NCBI RefSeq assembly: GCF_900116195.1
Contig: NZ_FOZW01000007.1
Coordinates: 186,001-250,000 of the forward strand
DNA: 64,000 nt
Source of the DNA: Alloyangia pacifica
Lineage (GTDB): Bacteria; Pseudomonadota; Alphaproteobacteria; Rhodobacterales; Rhodobacteraceae
Reading direction: 5' to 3'
Both the position numbers and the translations under genes were made by a program. Below are positions 48,181 to 59,697 of the stretch, one piece after another. The first letter of the stretch is position 1, and the number at the start of each line of letters is the position of its first letter. Below the pieces are notes generated by a model. That model had not been told where the DNA came from and made no database searches. It saw only the letters and a program-made list of their open reading frames with translations.

Positions 48181-49293
48181 TTAGTGCAATCCCGGACTGG
48201 TATTTCTGACAGGTCCGCCGATGTCTTCGGGGGCCACCGCGACCGATTTCATCACGGCGTGGCAGGAGGTGCCGGGGCCAAGCCCGAGCGCCTTTGCAGA
48301 GCGCCGGGTTATGCGCGCCAGAACCCGTCCCGCCGGGGTGTCGAGCGAGACCAGCATCCCCGGCCCGTCGCCGGCGCGAATCTCCTGCACCCGTCCCGCG
48401 ATGATGTTCAGAGCCGACAGCCCCACCGGGCGCTCGCGCGACAGGATCACCTCATGCGCCGCGATGCGCACCCGCACCGCCGTACCGGGGGCTGCCCCAA
48501 GGTGAGGAATGAACAGCGGTGTGCCGCCCGCGTCCAACTCTGTCAGCCCGTCGTCATGGTGCCGGACCACCGTGGCGCTCAGCACCGCCCCGGCGGCGCG
48601 CGCGCCGAGCGGGGTGACCGCCGGATCGGCCAGCACCTCGGCGGCGGGGCCCTGCCGGGTGACCCGTCCATTTTCCAGCGCGACCACGGTTGTCGCCAGC
48701 CGGGCGACCTCGGCGGCGGAATGGCTGACAAAGAGGATCGGGATCGCCGCCTCGTCGCGCAGCCGCTCGAAATAGGGCAGGATCTCGGACTTGCGCGCCT
48801 CGTCAAGCGCGGCCAGCGGCTCGTCGGCAAGGATCATGCGCGGGCTGGAGAGCAGCGCGCGACCGATGGCGACCCGCTGCTTCTCGCCGCCCGAGAGCGC
48901 GCCGGGACGGCGGTCGAGCAGCGGGCCGATGCCGAGCATCTCGACGACACGGCGGAACTCGGCTGGCGTCCCGCGTTTCGGCGAGAACCAGGCACCGTAG
49001 CGCAGGTTCTGGCGCACCGACAGGTGGGGGAACAGCCGCCCCTCCTGAAAGATATAGCCGATGCGCCGCCGGTGCGGTGGCAGCCAGCGGCCCTGCGCGG
49101 TGTCGAAAAGCAGCAGATCGTCCACCGCGACACGGCCCGCCTCGGGGCGGAGCAGCCCGGCGACCGCGTTGACGATGGTGGTCTTGCCCGAACCGGACCG
49201 GCCAAAGAGCACGGTGATCCCTGCCGGGGCCTCGAACCGCGCGTCGAGGTTGAAGCCGCCGAAGCGGTGCTGCAGGGCGACCGAGAGCGTCAT
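48181..49293 (-). CDS. modC: Molybdate ABC transporter ATP-binding protein
   Basis: A 370-residue ATPase that powers molybdate import with ModB. Walker A is FGRSGSGKTTIVNAVAGLLR (about residues 31-50), the signature is GALSGGEKQRVAIGRALLSS (about 130-149), Walker B is MILADEPLAALDEARKSEIL and the switch His is in LFVSHSAAEVARLA. The C-terminal Mop/TOBE domain is RPVGLSALNIIAGRVQEIRA through the last 80 residues. The ATG overlaps the modB stop (ATGA). The frame is open far upstream, but that part lies inside modB and is not expressed. Confidence 0.95.
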   Translation of the reverse strand: MTLSVALQHRFGGFNLDARFEAPAGITVLFGRSGSGKTTIVNAVAGLLRPEAGRVAVDDLLLFDTAQGRWLPPHRRRIGYIFQEGRLFPHLSVRQNLRYGAWFSPKRGTPAEFRRVVEMLGIGPLLDRRPGALSGGEKQRVAIGRALLSSPRMILADEPLAALDEARKSEILPYFERLRDEAAIPILFVSHSAAEVARLATTVVALENGRVTRQGPAAEVLADPAVTPLGARAAGAVLSATVVRHHDDGLTELDAGGTPLFIPHLGAAPGTAVRVRIAAHEVILSRERPVGLSALNIIAGRVQEIRAGDGPGMLVSLDTPAGRVLARITRRSAKALGLGPGTSCHAVMKSVAVAPEDIGGPVRNTSPGLH

Positions 49294-49982
49294 GTGCCGC
49301 TCACCCGCCGCTGCGCCCGTCGTGCCAGCCATTCCGAGAGCAGCAGCGCCGACATGGCCACGGCGACCGAGATGGCCACCAGTCGCAGCGCCGCGCCCTC
49401 GCCTCCGGGCACCTGCAGGAAGGCGTAGATCGCCGAAGGCAGGGTCTGGGTCTGGCCGGGGATGTTCGACACGAAGGTAATCGTCGCGCCGAACTCGCCC
49501 ATGGCCTTGGCAAAGCCGAGCACCGCCCCGGCGATGATGCCGGGCAGGATCAGCGGCAGGGTGACGGTGACGAAGACCCAGGGGCGCGAGGCGCCGAGCG
49601 TGGCGGCGGCTTGTTCGAGCTTTGGATCGACGGCTTCCAGCGACAGGCGGATCGCCCGCACGAGCAGCGGGAAGGCCATCACCCCGGCGGCCAGCGCCGC
49701 GCCGGTCCAGCGGAAGGCAAAGACCACGCCGATCTCCTGCAGCGGGCCGCCGATGGGGCCCCGGGTGCCGAAGGTCAGCAGCAGCAGGTAGCCGGTAACC
49801 ACAGGCGGCAGGATCAGCGGCAGATGCACCAGACCGTTGAGCAACTGCTTGCCCGGAAAGCGCCAGCGCGCCAGCGCGTAGGCCGCCAGCAGGGCCGGGG
49901 GCAGGCCGAAGAGCGTGGCCCAGAGCGAGACGCGCAGCGAGAGCCGCACCGCCTGCCATTCCTCCGGACCGAGCCAATCCAT
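49290..49982 (-). CDS. modB: Molybdate ABC transporter permease
   Basis: A 230-residue inner-membrane permease with five to six helices. It starts MDWLGPEEWQAVRLSLRVSL, and has the EAA-type cytoplasmic loop EQAAATLGASRPWVFVTVTL (about residues 140-160) that contacts ModC; LPPVVTGYLLLLTFGTRGPI near 55-75 is characteristic of ModB. The start is 3 bp after the modA stop. It is a normal-length member and the second transporter gene of the operon modE-modA-modB-modC. Confidence 0.95.
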   Translation of the reverse strand: MDWLGPEEWQAVRLSLRVSLWATLFGLPPALLAAYALARWRFPGKQLLNGLVHLPLILPPVVTGYLLLLTFGTRGPIGGPLQEIGVVFAFRWTGAALAAGVMAFPLLVRAIRLSLEAVDPKLEQAAATLGASRPWVFVTVTLPLILPGIIAGAVLGFAKAMGEFGATITFVSNIPGQTQTLPSAIYAFLQVPGGEGAALRLVAISVAVAMSALLLSEWLARRAQRRVSGT

Positions 49983-49985
49983 GCC

Positions 49986-50774
49986 TCAGCCACCGGTGCC
50001 GGGCTGCGGCACCATGACGAAGCCCTGCGCCTCGAAGGCAGCGCGGGCCTCGGGGCCGTGCAGGTAGTCGAGGAAGGCCGCCCCCGCCGCGCTGTCGCGC
50101 CCGGCCAGACCGGCGACCGGGTAGACGATGGGCGGATGGCTGTCTTCGGGGAAGGTGCCGATCACCGAGACTTTGTCGTCGGCGGCGGCATCGGTGGCAT
50201 AGACGATGCCGAGCGGTGCCTCACCGGTGGAGACCAGCGCCAGCGCGGCGCGCACGTTGTCGGCCTGCGCCACCTGCGGCAGCGCCTTATCCCAGAGGCC
50301 GAGGCTCTCCAGCGCCGCCTTGCCGTAGATACCCGCGGGCACAGCGTCGACCAGCGCCATGGCGAGCCGGCCGTCGCCGAGCAGCGTCGGCAGATCGAGC
50401 GCCGGGGTGATCTCGACGGGCGCGGCCTCCGCGCCATGGGCGATCAGCACGATGGAGTTGCGCAGCAGGTCGACGCGGCTGCCGGGGGCGAGCAGCCCGT
50501 CCTCTTCCAGCGTGTCCATCCAGCCCTCGTTGGCAGAGATGAAGACATCGGCGGGCGCACCCTGCTGGATCTGTCGCGCCAGCGCCGAGGAGCCGGCGAG
50601 CGAGACGGTGACCTCGTGGCCGGTCTGCGCCTCGAAGGCGGGGGCGATCTCGTCCATGGCGTTCTTCAGGCTGGCGGCGGCAAAGACGACGAGCTCCTCT
50701 GCCTGTGCGGCGAGCGGCAGGGCGGAGAGCAGCATGGCGGCAAGCGCCGGGCGGAGGCGGCGGGCAAAATGCAT
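49986..50774 (-). CDS. modA: Molybdate-binding periplasmic protein
   Basis: A 262-residue substrate-binding protein. The signal peptide is MHFARRLRPALAAMLLSALP...AQA. The mature protein begins EELVVFAAASLKNAMDEIAP with the AAASLK oxyanion-binding loop, then VTVSLAGSSALARQIQQGAP and ADVFISANEGWMDTL, which also carry ligand-binding Ser and Ala residues of ModA. The ATG at 50774 has only a weak ribosome site; an upstream in-frame extension to 50840 would run through the operator. A palindromic ModE-like site lies 22 bp before the start codon. It captures molybdate or tungstate. Confidence 0.95.
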   Translation of the reverse strand: MHFARRLRPALAAMLLSALPLAAQAEELVVFAAASLKNAMDEIAPAFEAQTGHEVTVSLAGSSALARQIQQGAPADVFISANEGWMDTLEEDGLLAPGSRVDLLRNSIVLIAHGAEAAPVEITPALDLPTLLGDGRLAMALVDAVPAGIYGKAALESLGLWDKALPQVAQADNVRAALALVSTGEAPLGIVYATDAAADDKVSVIGTFPEDSHPPIVYPVAGLAGRDSAAGAAFLDYLHGPEARAAFEAQGFVMVPQPGTGG

Positions 50775-50795
50775 GGGAGGAAAACCTTGGAGAGT

Positions 50796-50817
50796 GATAT
50801 GTTTCGGTGAACATATC
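50796..50817. promoter_or_regulatory. ModE-type operator upstream of modA
   Basis: GATATGTT (50796-50803) and AACATATC (50810-50817) are perfect 8-bp inverted arms with spacer TCGGTG. The TAT-N-TATA-like arms and place, between modE and modA, fit a ModE (Mo-box) site that represses modABC when molybdate is plentiful. Confidence 0.65.
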
Positions 50818-50843
50818 GCAATCAAGGGTCGCCCGGGCAAGCG

Positions 50844-51248
50844 TTATTTCCCCTCGGGAATATCGGGGGGCGCTGTCGGTGCATCACGCAGCAGCCCCTG
50901 CAGGGTCTCGATCCGGTCCGCCCCGGCCTCGGCGATGATGTCCTCCAGCGCACGGTAGTTCGCCAGCACCTCCTCGCCGGTCGCGGTGAGATGCGCGCCG
51001 CCGCCCTTGGCACCGCCTCGGCTGCTGTCGACCAGCGGTGCGCGGAAGGCGCGGTTCATTTCCTCGACGAGGCTCCAGGCGCGCTTGTAGCTCATCGCCA
51101 TGGCGCGCCCTGCGGCGGCGATCGAGCCGGTCGCGCGGATATGTTCCAGCAGGTCGGCCTTGCCGGGGCCGAGCATGGCGTCGGTGCCGAAAAGGATGCG
51201 AAGACGCAGCCTCGGCAAGCTCTGGGTCTCGGGACGGGACTCTTTCAT
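50844..51248 (-). CDS. modE: ModE-like winged-helix molybdate regulator (DNA-binding domain only)
   Basis: A 134-residue regulator. The LysR-type winged helix typical of ModE is clear: LRLRILFGTDAMLGPGKADL, EHIRATGSIAAAGRAMAMSY (helix-turn-helix), KRAWSLVEEMNRAFRAPLVD, and the wing SSRGGAKGGGAHLTATGEEV. The C-terminal Mop (TOBE) molybdate-sensing domains of E. coli ModE are missing, so sensing may rely on a short C-terminus or on another protein. It is the first gene of the mod unit, 69 bp before modA. The ATG at 51248 is preferred; the open frame further upstream lacks similarity. Confidence 0.88.
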   Translation of the reverse strand: MKESRPETQSLPRLRLRILFGTDAMLGPGKADLLEHIRATGSIAAAGRAMAMSYKRAWSLVEEMNRAFRAPLVDSSRGGAKGGGAHLTATGEEVLANYRALEDIIAEAGADRIETLQGLLRDAPTAPPDIPEGK

Positions 51249-51380
51249 GTCTAAAGTCTTCCCGCATCGCAGGCTGCCTGACAAGCACAGGACTTGGCGG
51301 CGGTGAGAAAAGATCACGTGAGACGGATCAGCAGCTTTTCTTCCATTGTATTTCCAGCGCGTCTGTCGAAGACTGAGCCT

Positions 51381-51416
51381 CACAAAAAATTGTGGGCCGC
51401 ACGCAAGAGGCGGCCC
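51381..51416 (+). promoter_or_regulatory. Two leader hairpins before the ABC-transporter SBP gene
   Basis: CACAA/TTGTG (51381-51394) and GGGCCGC/GCGGCCC (51394-51416, loop ACGCAAGAG) are adjacent hairpins ending 23 nt before the SBP start codon. They lie in the 5' leader and might stabilise the mRNA or act in control. Confidence 0.4.
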
Positions 51417-51439
51417 CGAAGAAAACCAGGGAGTTATTC

Positions 51440-52570
51440 ATGCTCAAACAACTTCTCGCCTCCGTGGCGCTCCTCGCCTGCGCCTCTGCAGCCTCGGCCG
51501 AGGTCAAGGTCGGCCTCATCACCACGCTCTCGGGCGGCGGTGCCGGGCTCGGCATCGACACCCGCGACGGCTTCATGCTGGCGGTCGAAGAGGCAGGCCG
51601 CGACGATCTCGAGGTGGTGGTCGAGGACGACCAGCAGAAACCCGACGTTGCCGTGCAGATCGCCGACCGGATGATCCAGTCCGACAAGGTCGACCTGCTG
51701 ACCGGCATCGTCTGGTCGAACCTTGCCATGGCGGTGGTGCCCTCGGCGACGGCGCAGGGCCTGTTCTACCTGTCGACCAACGCCGCACCGGCGCAGCTGG
51801 CCGGCAAGGGCTGCAACCCCAACTACTTCTCGGTCTCCTACCAGAACGACAACCTGCACGAGGCGGCGGGTGCCTATGCCACCAGCGCCGACTTCAAGAA
51901 GACCTTCATCCTCGCGCCGAACTACCCGGCCGGGAAGGATTCGCTCAACGGCTTCAAGCGCTTCTTCAAGGGTGAACTGGCCGGTGAAATCTACACCAAG
52001 CTCGGCCAGACCGACTACGCCGCCGAGATCGCGCAGATCCGCGCCTCGGGTGCCGACAGCGTGTTCTTCTTCCTGCCCGGTGGCATGGGGATCTCCTTCC
52101 TCAAGCAATATGCCGACAGCGGCGTCGACCTGCCACTGGTGGGCCCGGCCTTCTCCTTCGATCAGAACATCCTCCAAGCAGTGGGCGATGCGGCGCTTGG
52201 CGTGAAGAACACCTCGCAGTGGAACAAAGACCTCGAGAACGAGGCCAACGCCCATTTCGTCGAGGCCTATCTCGCCAAGTACGACCGTCTGCCCTCGCTC
52301 TACTCGGCACAGGGCTACGACACCGCGCTGCTGATGCTCTCGGCGATGGACAAGGCGGACATCACCGACAAGGACGCCTTCCGCGCCGCGCTGGAAGAGG
52401 CCGACTTCGCCTCGGTCCGCGGCGACTTCGAGTTCTCGGCCAGCCATCACCCGATCCAGGACATCTACGTCCGCGAGGTGATCAAGGAAGGCGACATCCT
52501 CACCAACAAGATCGTCGGCACGGCGATCGAGGATCGTGGCCACGCCTACGAGGACGAGTGCAAGATGTAA
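51440..52570 (+). CDS. HAAT-type ABC transporter substrate-binding protein
   Basis: A 376-residue periplasmic binding protein with signal peptide MLKQLLASVALLACASAASA. The mature chain EVKVGLITTLSGGGAGLGID, then GFMLAVEEAGRDDLEVVVED and PDVAVQIADRMIQSDKVDLL, is the LivK/AmiC-like type I fold; YFSVSYQNDNLHEAAGAYAT and DSVFFFLPGGMGISFLKQYA are similar to relatives that bind aromatic or amide compounds. The ligand cannot be told from the sequence. AGGGAG lies 8 nt before the ATG. It opens a five-gene rightward transporter operon. A strong hairpin follows the stop, so it is likely the most abundant product. Confidence 0.9.
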   Translation: MLKQLLASVALLACASAASAEVKVGLITTLSGGGAGLGIDTRDGFMLAVEEAGRDDLEVVVEDDQQKPDVAVQIADRMIQSDKVDLLTGIVWSNLAMAVVPSATAQGLFYLSTNAAPAQLAGKGCNPNYFSVSYQNDNLHEAAGAYATSADFKKTFILAPNYPAGKDSLNGFKRFFKGELAGEIYTKLGQTDYAAEIAQIRASGADSVFFFLPGGMGISFLKQYADSGVDLPLVGPAFSFDQNILQAVGDAALGVKNTSQWNKDLENEANAHFVEAYLAKYDRLPSLYSAQGYDTALLMLSAMDKADITDKDAFRAALEEADFASVRGDFEFSASHHPIQDIYVREVIKEGDILTNKIVGTAIEDRGHAYEDECKM

Positions 52571-52581
52571 TTCAGACGGAT

Positions 52582-52613
52582 GCGGCCCTTCGTGCAAAGG
52601 CGCGAAGGGCCGC
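52582..52613 (+). terminator. Hairpin after SBP gene (attenuator / 3' stabiliser)
   Basis: GCGGCCCTTCG (52582-52592) and CGAAGGGCCGC (52603-52613) form a perfect 11-bp stem with a 10-nt loop. It begins 12 nt after the SBP stop codon, ahead of the permease genes. Such stems let the binding protein mRNA be made in excess over the membrane subunits. Confidence 0.7.
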
Positions 52614-52682
52614 CTTCCATGCCGGCCCGCGGGTCGGGCGACGCGGGCGGCGCCCCGCTGCTGAATTGAGACGGACCACAGA

Positions 52683-53603
52683 ATGACCCCCATCCTCATC
52701 GCCGAGCAGGTCCTCAACGGCCTGCAATCGGGCGTGATGCTGTTCCTCATGGCCGCCGGCCTGACGCTGATCTTCGGCGTCATGGGGCTGATCAACCTCG
52801 CCCATGGCTCGCTCTACATGGTCGGCGCCTTCGCCGCTGCCGCCACCGCCGCCGTGACCGGCTCCTTCCTGCTGGCCCTGGTCGCGGCGCTGGCCGCCGC
52901 CGCCGCCGCGGGCGCGCTGGTCGAGCGGCTGGTGATCCGCAGGCTCTACGACCGCGACCACCTCGACCAGGTGCTGGCCACCTTCGCGCTGATCCTGATC
53001 TTCTCGGAAGGCACGCGCTGGATCTTCGGCTCCTTCCCGCTCTATCTCGACATCCCCGAGGCGCTCTCGGGGCCGGTCACCCTGCCGGGGGGCATCCAGT
53101 ACCCGCTCTACCGGCTGTTCATCATCGGCATGGGTCTCGTGGTCGCCGCGCTGCTGTTCTGGCTGATCGCCCGCACCCGGCTCGGCATCCGCATCCGCGC
53201 CGGCGAGAACGACCGCGAGATGATCGCCGCGCTCGGCGTTGACATCGCCCGGCTCTACACGCTGGTCTTCGCGCTCGGCGCTGCGCTGGCGGGGCTGGCG
53301 GGTGCGCTCGTGGGCGCGATCCAGTCGGTGCAGGTGGGCATGGGCGAGCCGGTGCTGATCCTCGCCTTCGTGGTCATCGTCATCGGCGGCATCGGCTCGA
53401 TCGAGGGCGCGCTGGTCGGCGCGATCCTCGTGGGGCTGACAGACACGCTGGGCGGCATCTTCCTGCCGCAGATCTTCGGGCTCTTCATGGACCCCGCCGC
53501 CGCCACGCAGACCGGCGCGGCGCTGGCCTCGATGGCGATCTACGTGCTGATGGCGGCGGTGCTCGTCTGGAAGCCTACCGGACTATTCGGAGCGAAATCA
53601 TGA
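52683..53603 (+). CDS. livH: Branched-chain-type ABC transporter permease (LivH-like)
   Basis: A 306-residue inner-membrane permease with about eight helices. It starts ILIAEQVLNGLQSGVMLFLM, followed by LTLIFGVMGLINLAHGSLYM, the LivH hallmark (near residues 30-49). The cytoplasmic EAA-like segment is TRLGIRIRAGENDREMIAAL, and GQ-type VVIVIGGIGSIEGALVGAIL is near 240-260. It is second in the transporter operon. The next gene overlaps its stop by 4 nt. Confidence 0.93.
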   Translation: MTPILIAEQVLNGLQSGVMLFLMAAGLTLIFGVMGLINLAHGSLYMVGAFAAAATAAVTGSFLLALVAALAAAAAAGALVERLVIRRLYDRDHLDQVLATFALILIFSEGTRWIFGSFPLYLDIPEALSGPVTLPGGIQYPLYRLFIIGMGLVVAALLFWLIARTRLGIRIRAGENDREMIAALGVDIARLYTLVFALGAALAGLAGALVGAIQSVQVGMGEPVLILAFVVIVIGGIGSIEGALVGAILVGLTDTLGGIFLPQIFGLFMDPAAATQTGAALASMAIYVLMAAVLVWKPTGLFGAKS

Positions 53604-54583
53604 GCCGCGAACGTCTTCTGGGGGCCGTGGTGCTGCTGGCGCTCGGCCTCGTGCCGCTGGCCGCGCATCTCATGGGCGAGCCATTCACCATCACGCTCGC
53701 CACTCGCGCCGCGATCCTCGCGCTGGCCGCCGTGGGTCTGAACATCGCGCTGGGGCTCGGCGGGCTGGTGAGCCTCGGCCATGCCACCTTCTTCGGCATC
53801 GGCGGCTATGCCATGGGCATCCTCGCCAGCCACGTGCAGAACTACGAGCCGATGTTCGAATGGCCCTTCCTCTTCGAGGGCTCGACCTCGATGCCTTTCA
53901 TCTGGCTGGTGGCGGTGCTGGCCTCGGCGCTGGTGGCGCTGCTGATCGGGCTCTTGGCACTGCGCACCTCGGGCGTCTACTTCATCATGATCACGCTCGC
54001 CTTCGGGCAGATGTTCTACTTCTTCTCGATCTCCTGGAGCGCCTATGGCGGCGAGGACGGTCTGTCGATCTACGTGCGCAACGGCTTCCCGGGGCTGAAC
54101 ACGCTCGACCCGATCCAGTTCTTCGGCCTCAGCTATGCGGTGCTCTGCATCGTGCTCCTGGGCGCGCACCTGCTGGCGCGCAGCCCCTTCGGCCTTGCGC
54201 TCGGCGCGGCGCGGCAGAGTCCGGACCGGGTGCAGGCGGTGGGGCTCGACCCCAAGCGGCTGCGGCTGGTGGGCTTCGTCATCTCCGGCGCGATCACCGG
54301 GCTTGCGGGCGCGCTCTTTGCCGATCTGAACCGCTTCGTCAGCCCGACCATGTTCAGCTGGCAGACCTCGGGCGAGATCATGGTGTTCATCATCCTCGGC
54401 GGCGTCGGGCGGTTGTTCGGCCCGGTCGTCGGCGCGGCGGTCTTCGTCATGCTCGAACACTGGCTCGGCGACATGTCCGAGTTCTGGCACATCTGGCTGG
54501 GGCTGCTGCTGCTCGCCGTGGTGCTCTTTGCGCGCGGTGGCCTTGTCGGGCTGATCGCAGGACGGGAGAAGGCCCATGACTGA
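53600..54583 (+). CDS. livM: Branched-chain-type ABC transporter permease (LivM-like)
   Basis: A 327-residue permease with about eight to nine helices, partner of the LivH-like protein. It has ALAAVGLNIALGLGGLVSLG and HATFFGIGGYAMGILASH (near residues 35-75), the LivM motif, and a cytoplasmic loop AARQSPDRVQAVGLDPKRLR (about 202-221) for ATPase contact. EIMVFIILGGVGRLFGPVVG is in the last third. The start overlaps livH (ATGA) and the stop overlaps livG by 8 nt, so all are coupled. Confidence 0.93.
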   Translation: MSRERLLGAVVLLALGLVPLAAHLMGEPFTITLATRAAILALAAVGLNIALGLGGLVSLGHATFFGIGGYAMGILASHVQNYEPMFEWPFLFEGSTSMPFIWLVAVLASALVALLIGLLALRTSGVYFIMITLAFGQMFYFFSISWSAYGGEDGLSIYVRNGFPGLNTLDPIQFFGLSYAVLCIVLLGAHLLARSPFGLALGAARQSPDRVQAVGLDPKRLRLVGFVISGAITGLAGALFADLNRFVSPTMFSWQTSGEIMVFIILGGVGRLFGPVVGAAVFVMLEHWLGDMSEFWHIWLGLLLLAVVLFARGGLVGLIAGREKAHD

Positions 54584-55325
54584 CGCCATTCTCGAAACCC
54601 GCGGGCTGGTGAAGAGCTTCGGCGCGCTGCGCGCGTCGGACGGCATCACGCTCGACCTGCGCCCCGGCGAGATCCACGCGGTGATCGGCCCCAACGGCGC
54701 GGGCAAGTCGACGATGATCAAGCAGCTTTCGGGCAATATCGCGCCCGACGAGGGGACGGTGCACTTCCTCGGGCGGGACGTCACTGGGCTCAGCACCATG
54801 GCCCGCGCCCGCGCCGGGCTGGCGCGCACCTTCCAGGTCTCGGCGCTGGCGATGGAGGACACGGTGCTGCAGAACGCGGTGCTGGGCGCGCTGGGGGCGA
54901 CCAGCTCGCCCTATCGCTTCTTCCGTCCGGCGCTGAAAAAGGCGGAACTGCGCGACCGGGCGATGGCCGCGCTCGAGCGCATGGGGCTCGCGGGGCACGC
55001 CGCCACCGTGGTCAGCGAGTTGAGCCACGGTCAGCGCCGCCAGCTCGAGGTGGCGGTGGCGCTGACGCTGCAGCCCAGGGCCTTCCTGATGGACGAGCCG
55101 ATGGCAGGTCTCGGCGGCGAGGGCTCGCAGCAGCTGACAGGCATCCTCGACCGGCTACGCGCCGAGGCGCCGATCCTGCTCATCGAGCACGACATGGACG
55201 CGGTGTTTGCCCTCGCGGACCGCATCTCGGTGCTGGTCTACGGGCGCATCATCGCCACCGGCACGGTGGACGAGATCCGGCGCAGCCCGGAGGTGCGTGA
55301 CGCCTACCTTGGAGATGCGGAATGA
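54576..55325 (+). CDS. livG: Branched-chain-type ABC transporter ATP-binding protein (LivG-like)
   Basis: A 249-residue ATPase. Walker A is VIGPNGAGKSTMIKQLSGNI (about residues 36-55), the signature SELSHGQRRQLEVAVALTLQ (about 150-169) and Walker B FLMDEPMAGLGGEGSQQL; switch His in LLIEHDMDAVFAL. The long insertion after Walker A (GLARTFQVSALAMEDTVLQN) is typical for LivG. It pairs with the LivF-like ATPase whose start overlaps its stop. Confidence 0.94.
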   Translation: MTDAILETRGLVKSFGALRASDGITLDLRPGEIHAVIGPNGAGKSTMIKQLSGNIAPDEGTVHFLGRDVTGLSTMARARAGLARTFQVSALAMEDTVLQNAVLGALGATSSPYRFFRPALKKAELRDRAMAALERMGLAGHAATVVSELSHGQRRQLEVAVALTLQPRAFLMDEPMAGLGGEGSQQLTGILDRLRAEAPILLIEHDMDAVFALADRISVLVYGRIIATGTVDEIRRSPEVRDAYLGDAE

Positions 55326-56008
55326 GCCTTCTGGAACTGCACGATCTGACCGCCTCCTACGGCGCGTCGCAGGCGCTCTTCGGCGTGTCGCTGGAAATTG
55401 CCGAGGGCGAGGTTCTGGCGCTCATGGGCCGCAACGGCATGGGCAAGAGCACCACGGTGCGCTGCCTCTGCGGGATGATGGCGGCGGGCGGTGTCCGGCG
55501 CTTTGCCGGGCAGGACATCGGCAAGCTGCCCTCGCACCGGGTGGCGCGGCTGGGGGTCGGGCTGGTGCCCGAGGGCCGGCGGTGTTTCCGCGATCTTTCG
55601 GTGACCGAGAACCTGATCGCTGCGGCACGTCCCGGCGCATGGGATCAGGCGAAGGTCGAGGCGCTGTTCCCCCGCCTCGCCGAACGGCGCGGCCAGGTTG
55701 CCGGCACGCTATCGGGCGGCGAACAGCAGATGCTCGCCATTGGGCGGGCGCTGATGACCAACCCGCGGCTGTTGGTGCTGGACGAGGCCACCGAGGGGCT
55801 GGCGCCGCTGGTGCGGCAGGAGATCTGGGATGCGCTGGGGGTGCTCAAGCGCGACAGCGGTCTGTCGATCCTGGTGGTGGACAAGGCGCTGGCGGAGCTG
55901 GCGCAGGTCGCCGACCGCGCAGTGATCTTGGAGCGTGGGCGCTCGGTCTGGGACGGGGTCTTCGCCGAGGTGAAGGGCGAGGTGGCGGAGCGGTATTTGG
56001 GGGTGTGA
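55322..56008 (+). CDS. livF: Branched-chain-type ABC transporter ATP-binding protein (LivF-like)
   Basis: A 228-residue ATPase. Walker A is LMGRNGMGKSTTVRCLCGMM (about residues 36-55), the signature is TLSGGEQQMLAIGRALMTNP (about 131-150) and Walker B is LLVLDEATEGLAPLVRQEIW. GLVPEGRRCFRDLSVTENLI is the typical Q-loop region. The usual switch His is replaced: SILVVDKALAELAQVADRAV has Lys where LivF proteins mostly carry D/K-rich variants, which is normal for this subfamily. It is the last gene of the operon. A 141-bp palindromic repeat and a strong terminator follow. Confidence 0.94.
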   Translation: MSLLELHDLTASYGASQALFGVSLEIAEGEVLALMGRNGMGKSTTVRCLCGMMAAGGVRRFAGQDIGKLPSHRVARLGVGLVPEGRRCFRDLSVTENLIAAARPGAWDQAKVEALFPRLAERRGQVAGTLSGGEQQMLAIGRALMTNPRLLVLDEATEGLAPLVRQEIWDALGVLKRDSGLSILVVDKALAELAQVADRAVILERGRSVWDGVFAEVKGEVAERYLGV

Positions 56009-56033
56009 GCCCGCCCGGAGTCAAGGCGAAGCC

Positions 56034-56174
56034 GCCGGGCGAGCGCCTGCCCGTCCCGGCGGGCTGGCGCTTGGTCATTGTCACGCAACGCTCGCATGCC
56101 GTCCGGATCTGGCTGGCATAAAGCGCGCAGCTCCGGCGTTGCAGCGCCACCCCACGGGCAGGCGCTCGCCCGGC
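56034..56174. repeat. Dispersed palindromic element with 20-bp terminal inverted repeats
   Basis: 56035-56054 (CCGGGCGAGCGCCTGCCCGT) is the exact reverse complement of 56154-56173, giving a 139-bp unit with perfect 20-bp ends. On the minus strand it resembles the sequence at 63854-64000, sharing GCCCGTGGGG, TGCGCTTT, TCCGGA, AAGCGCCA, CCCGCCGGGAC and GGCAGGCG in the same order. It contains no open frame, so it looks like a REP/MITE-type element. Confidence 0.75.
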
Positions 56175-56188
56175 TACCGTCGGACAAA

Positions 56189-56217
56189 AAAGGGGCGGGA
56201 AAATTTCCCGCCCCTTT
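56189..56217. terminator. Bidirectional terminator between livF and carB
   Basis: AAAGGGGCGGGAAA (56189-56202), one A, TTTCCCGCCCCTTT (56204-56217): a perfect 14-bp stem with A- and T-rich ends on both strands. It sits 21 nt beyond the carB stop codon on the minus strand and after the livF-side repeat on the plus strand. Confidence 0.85.
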
Positions 56218-56238
56218 GCTGTCTCTGATCCCGAAGGC

Positions 56239-59586
<3,348 letters not shown>

Positions 59587-59669
59587 GGGGGCACCTTCAT
59601 GTCATGTCTGTCGCGGTCGGGCAGGGGGCAGCGCGCGACGGAGTCGCCGCTCCCCGCAAATTGTCGTGC

Positions 59670-59697
59670 GTTATAGACAGAAGCTTTGCCCACGCAA
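59670..59697 (-). promoter_or_regulatory. Sigma-70-type promoter of carB
   Basis: On the minus strand TTGCGT (59697-59692), a 16-nt spacer and TATAAC (59675-59670). The spacing and boxes fit a housekeeping promoter about 80 nt before the carB start. Confidence 0.5.

Noticed and set aside
48181-49977. 598-codon reading of modC extended into modB
   Set aside because: The added N-terminus is modB read in another frame. The ATG at 49293 overlapping the modB stop gives a normal ModC.
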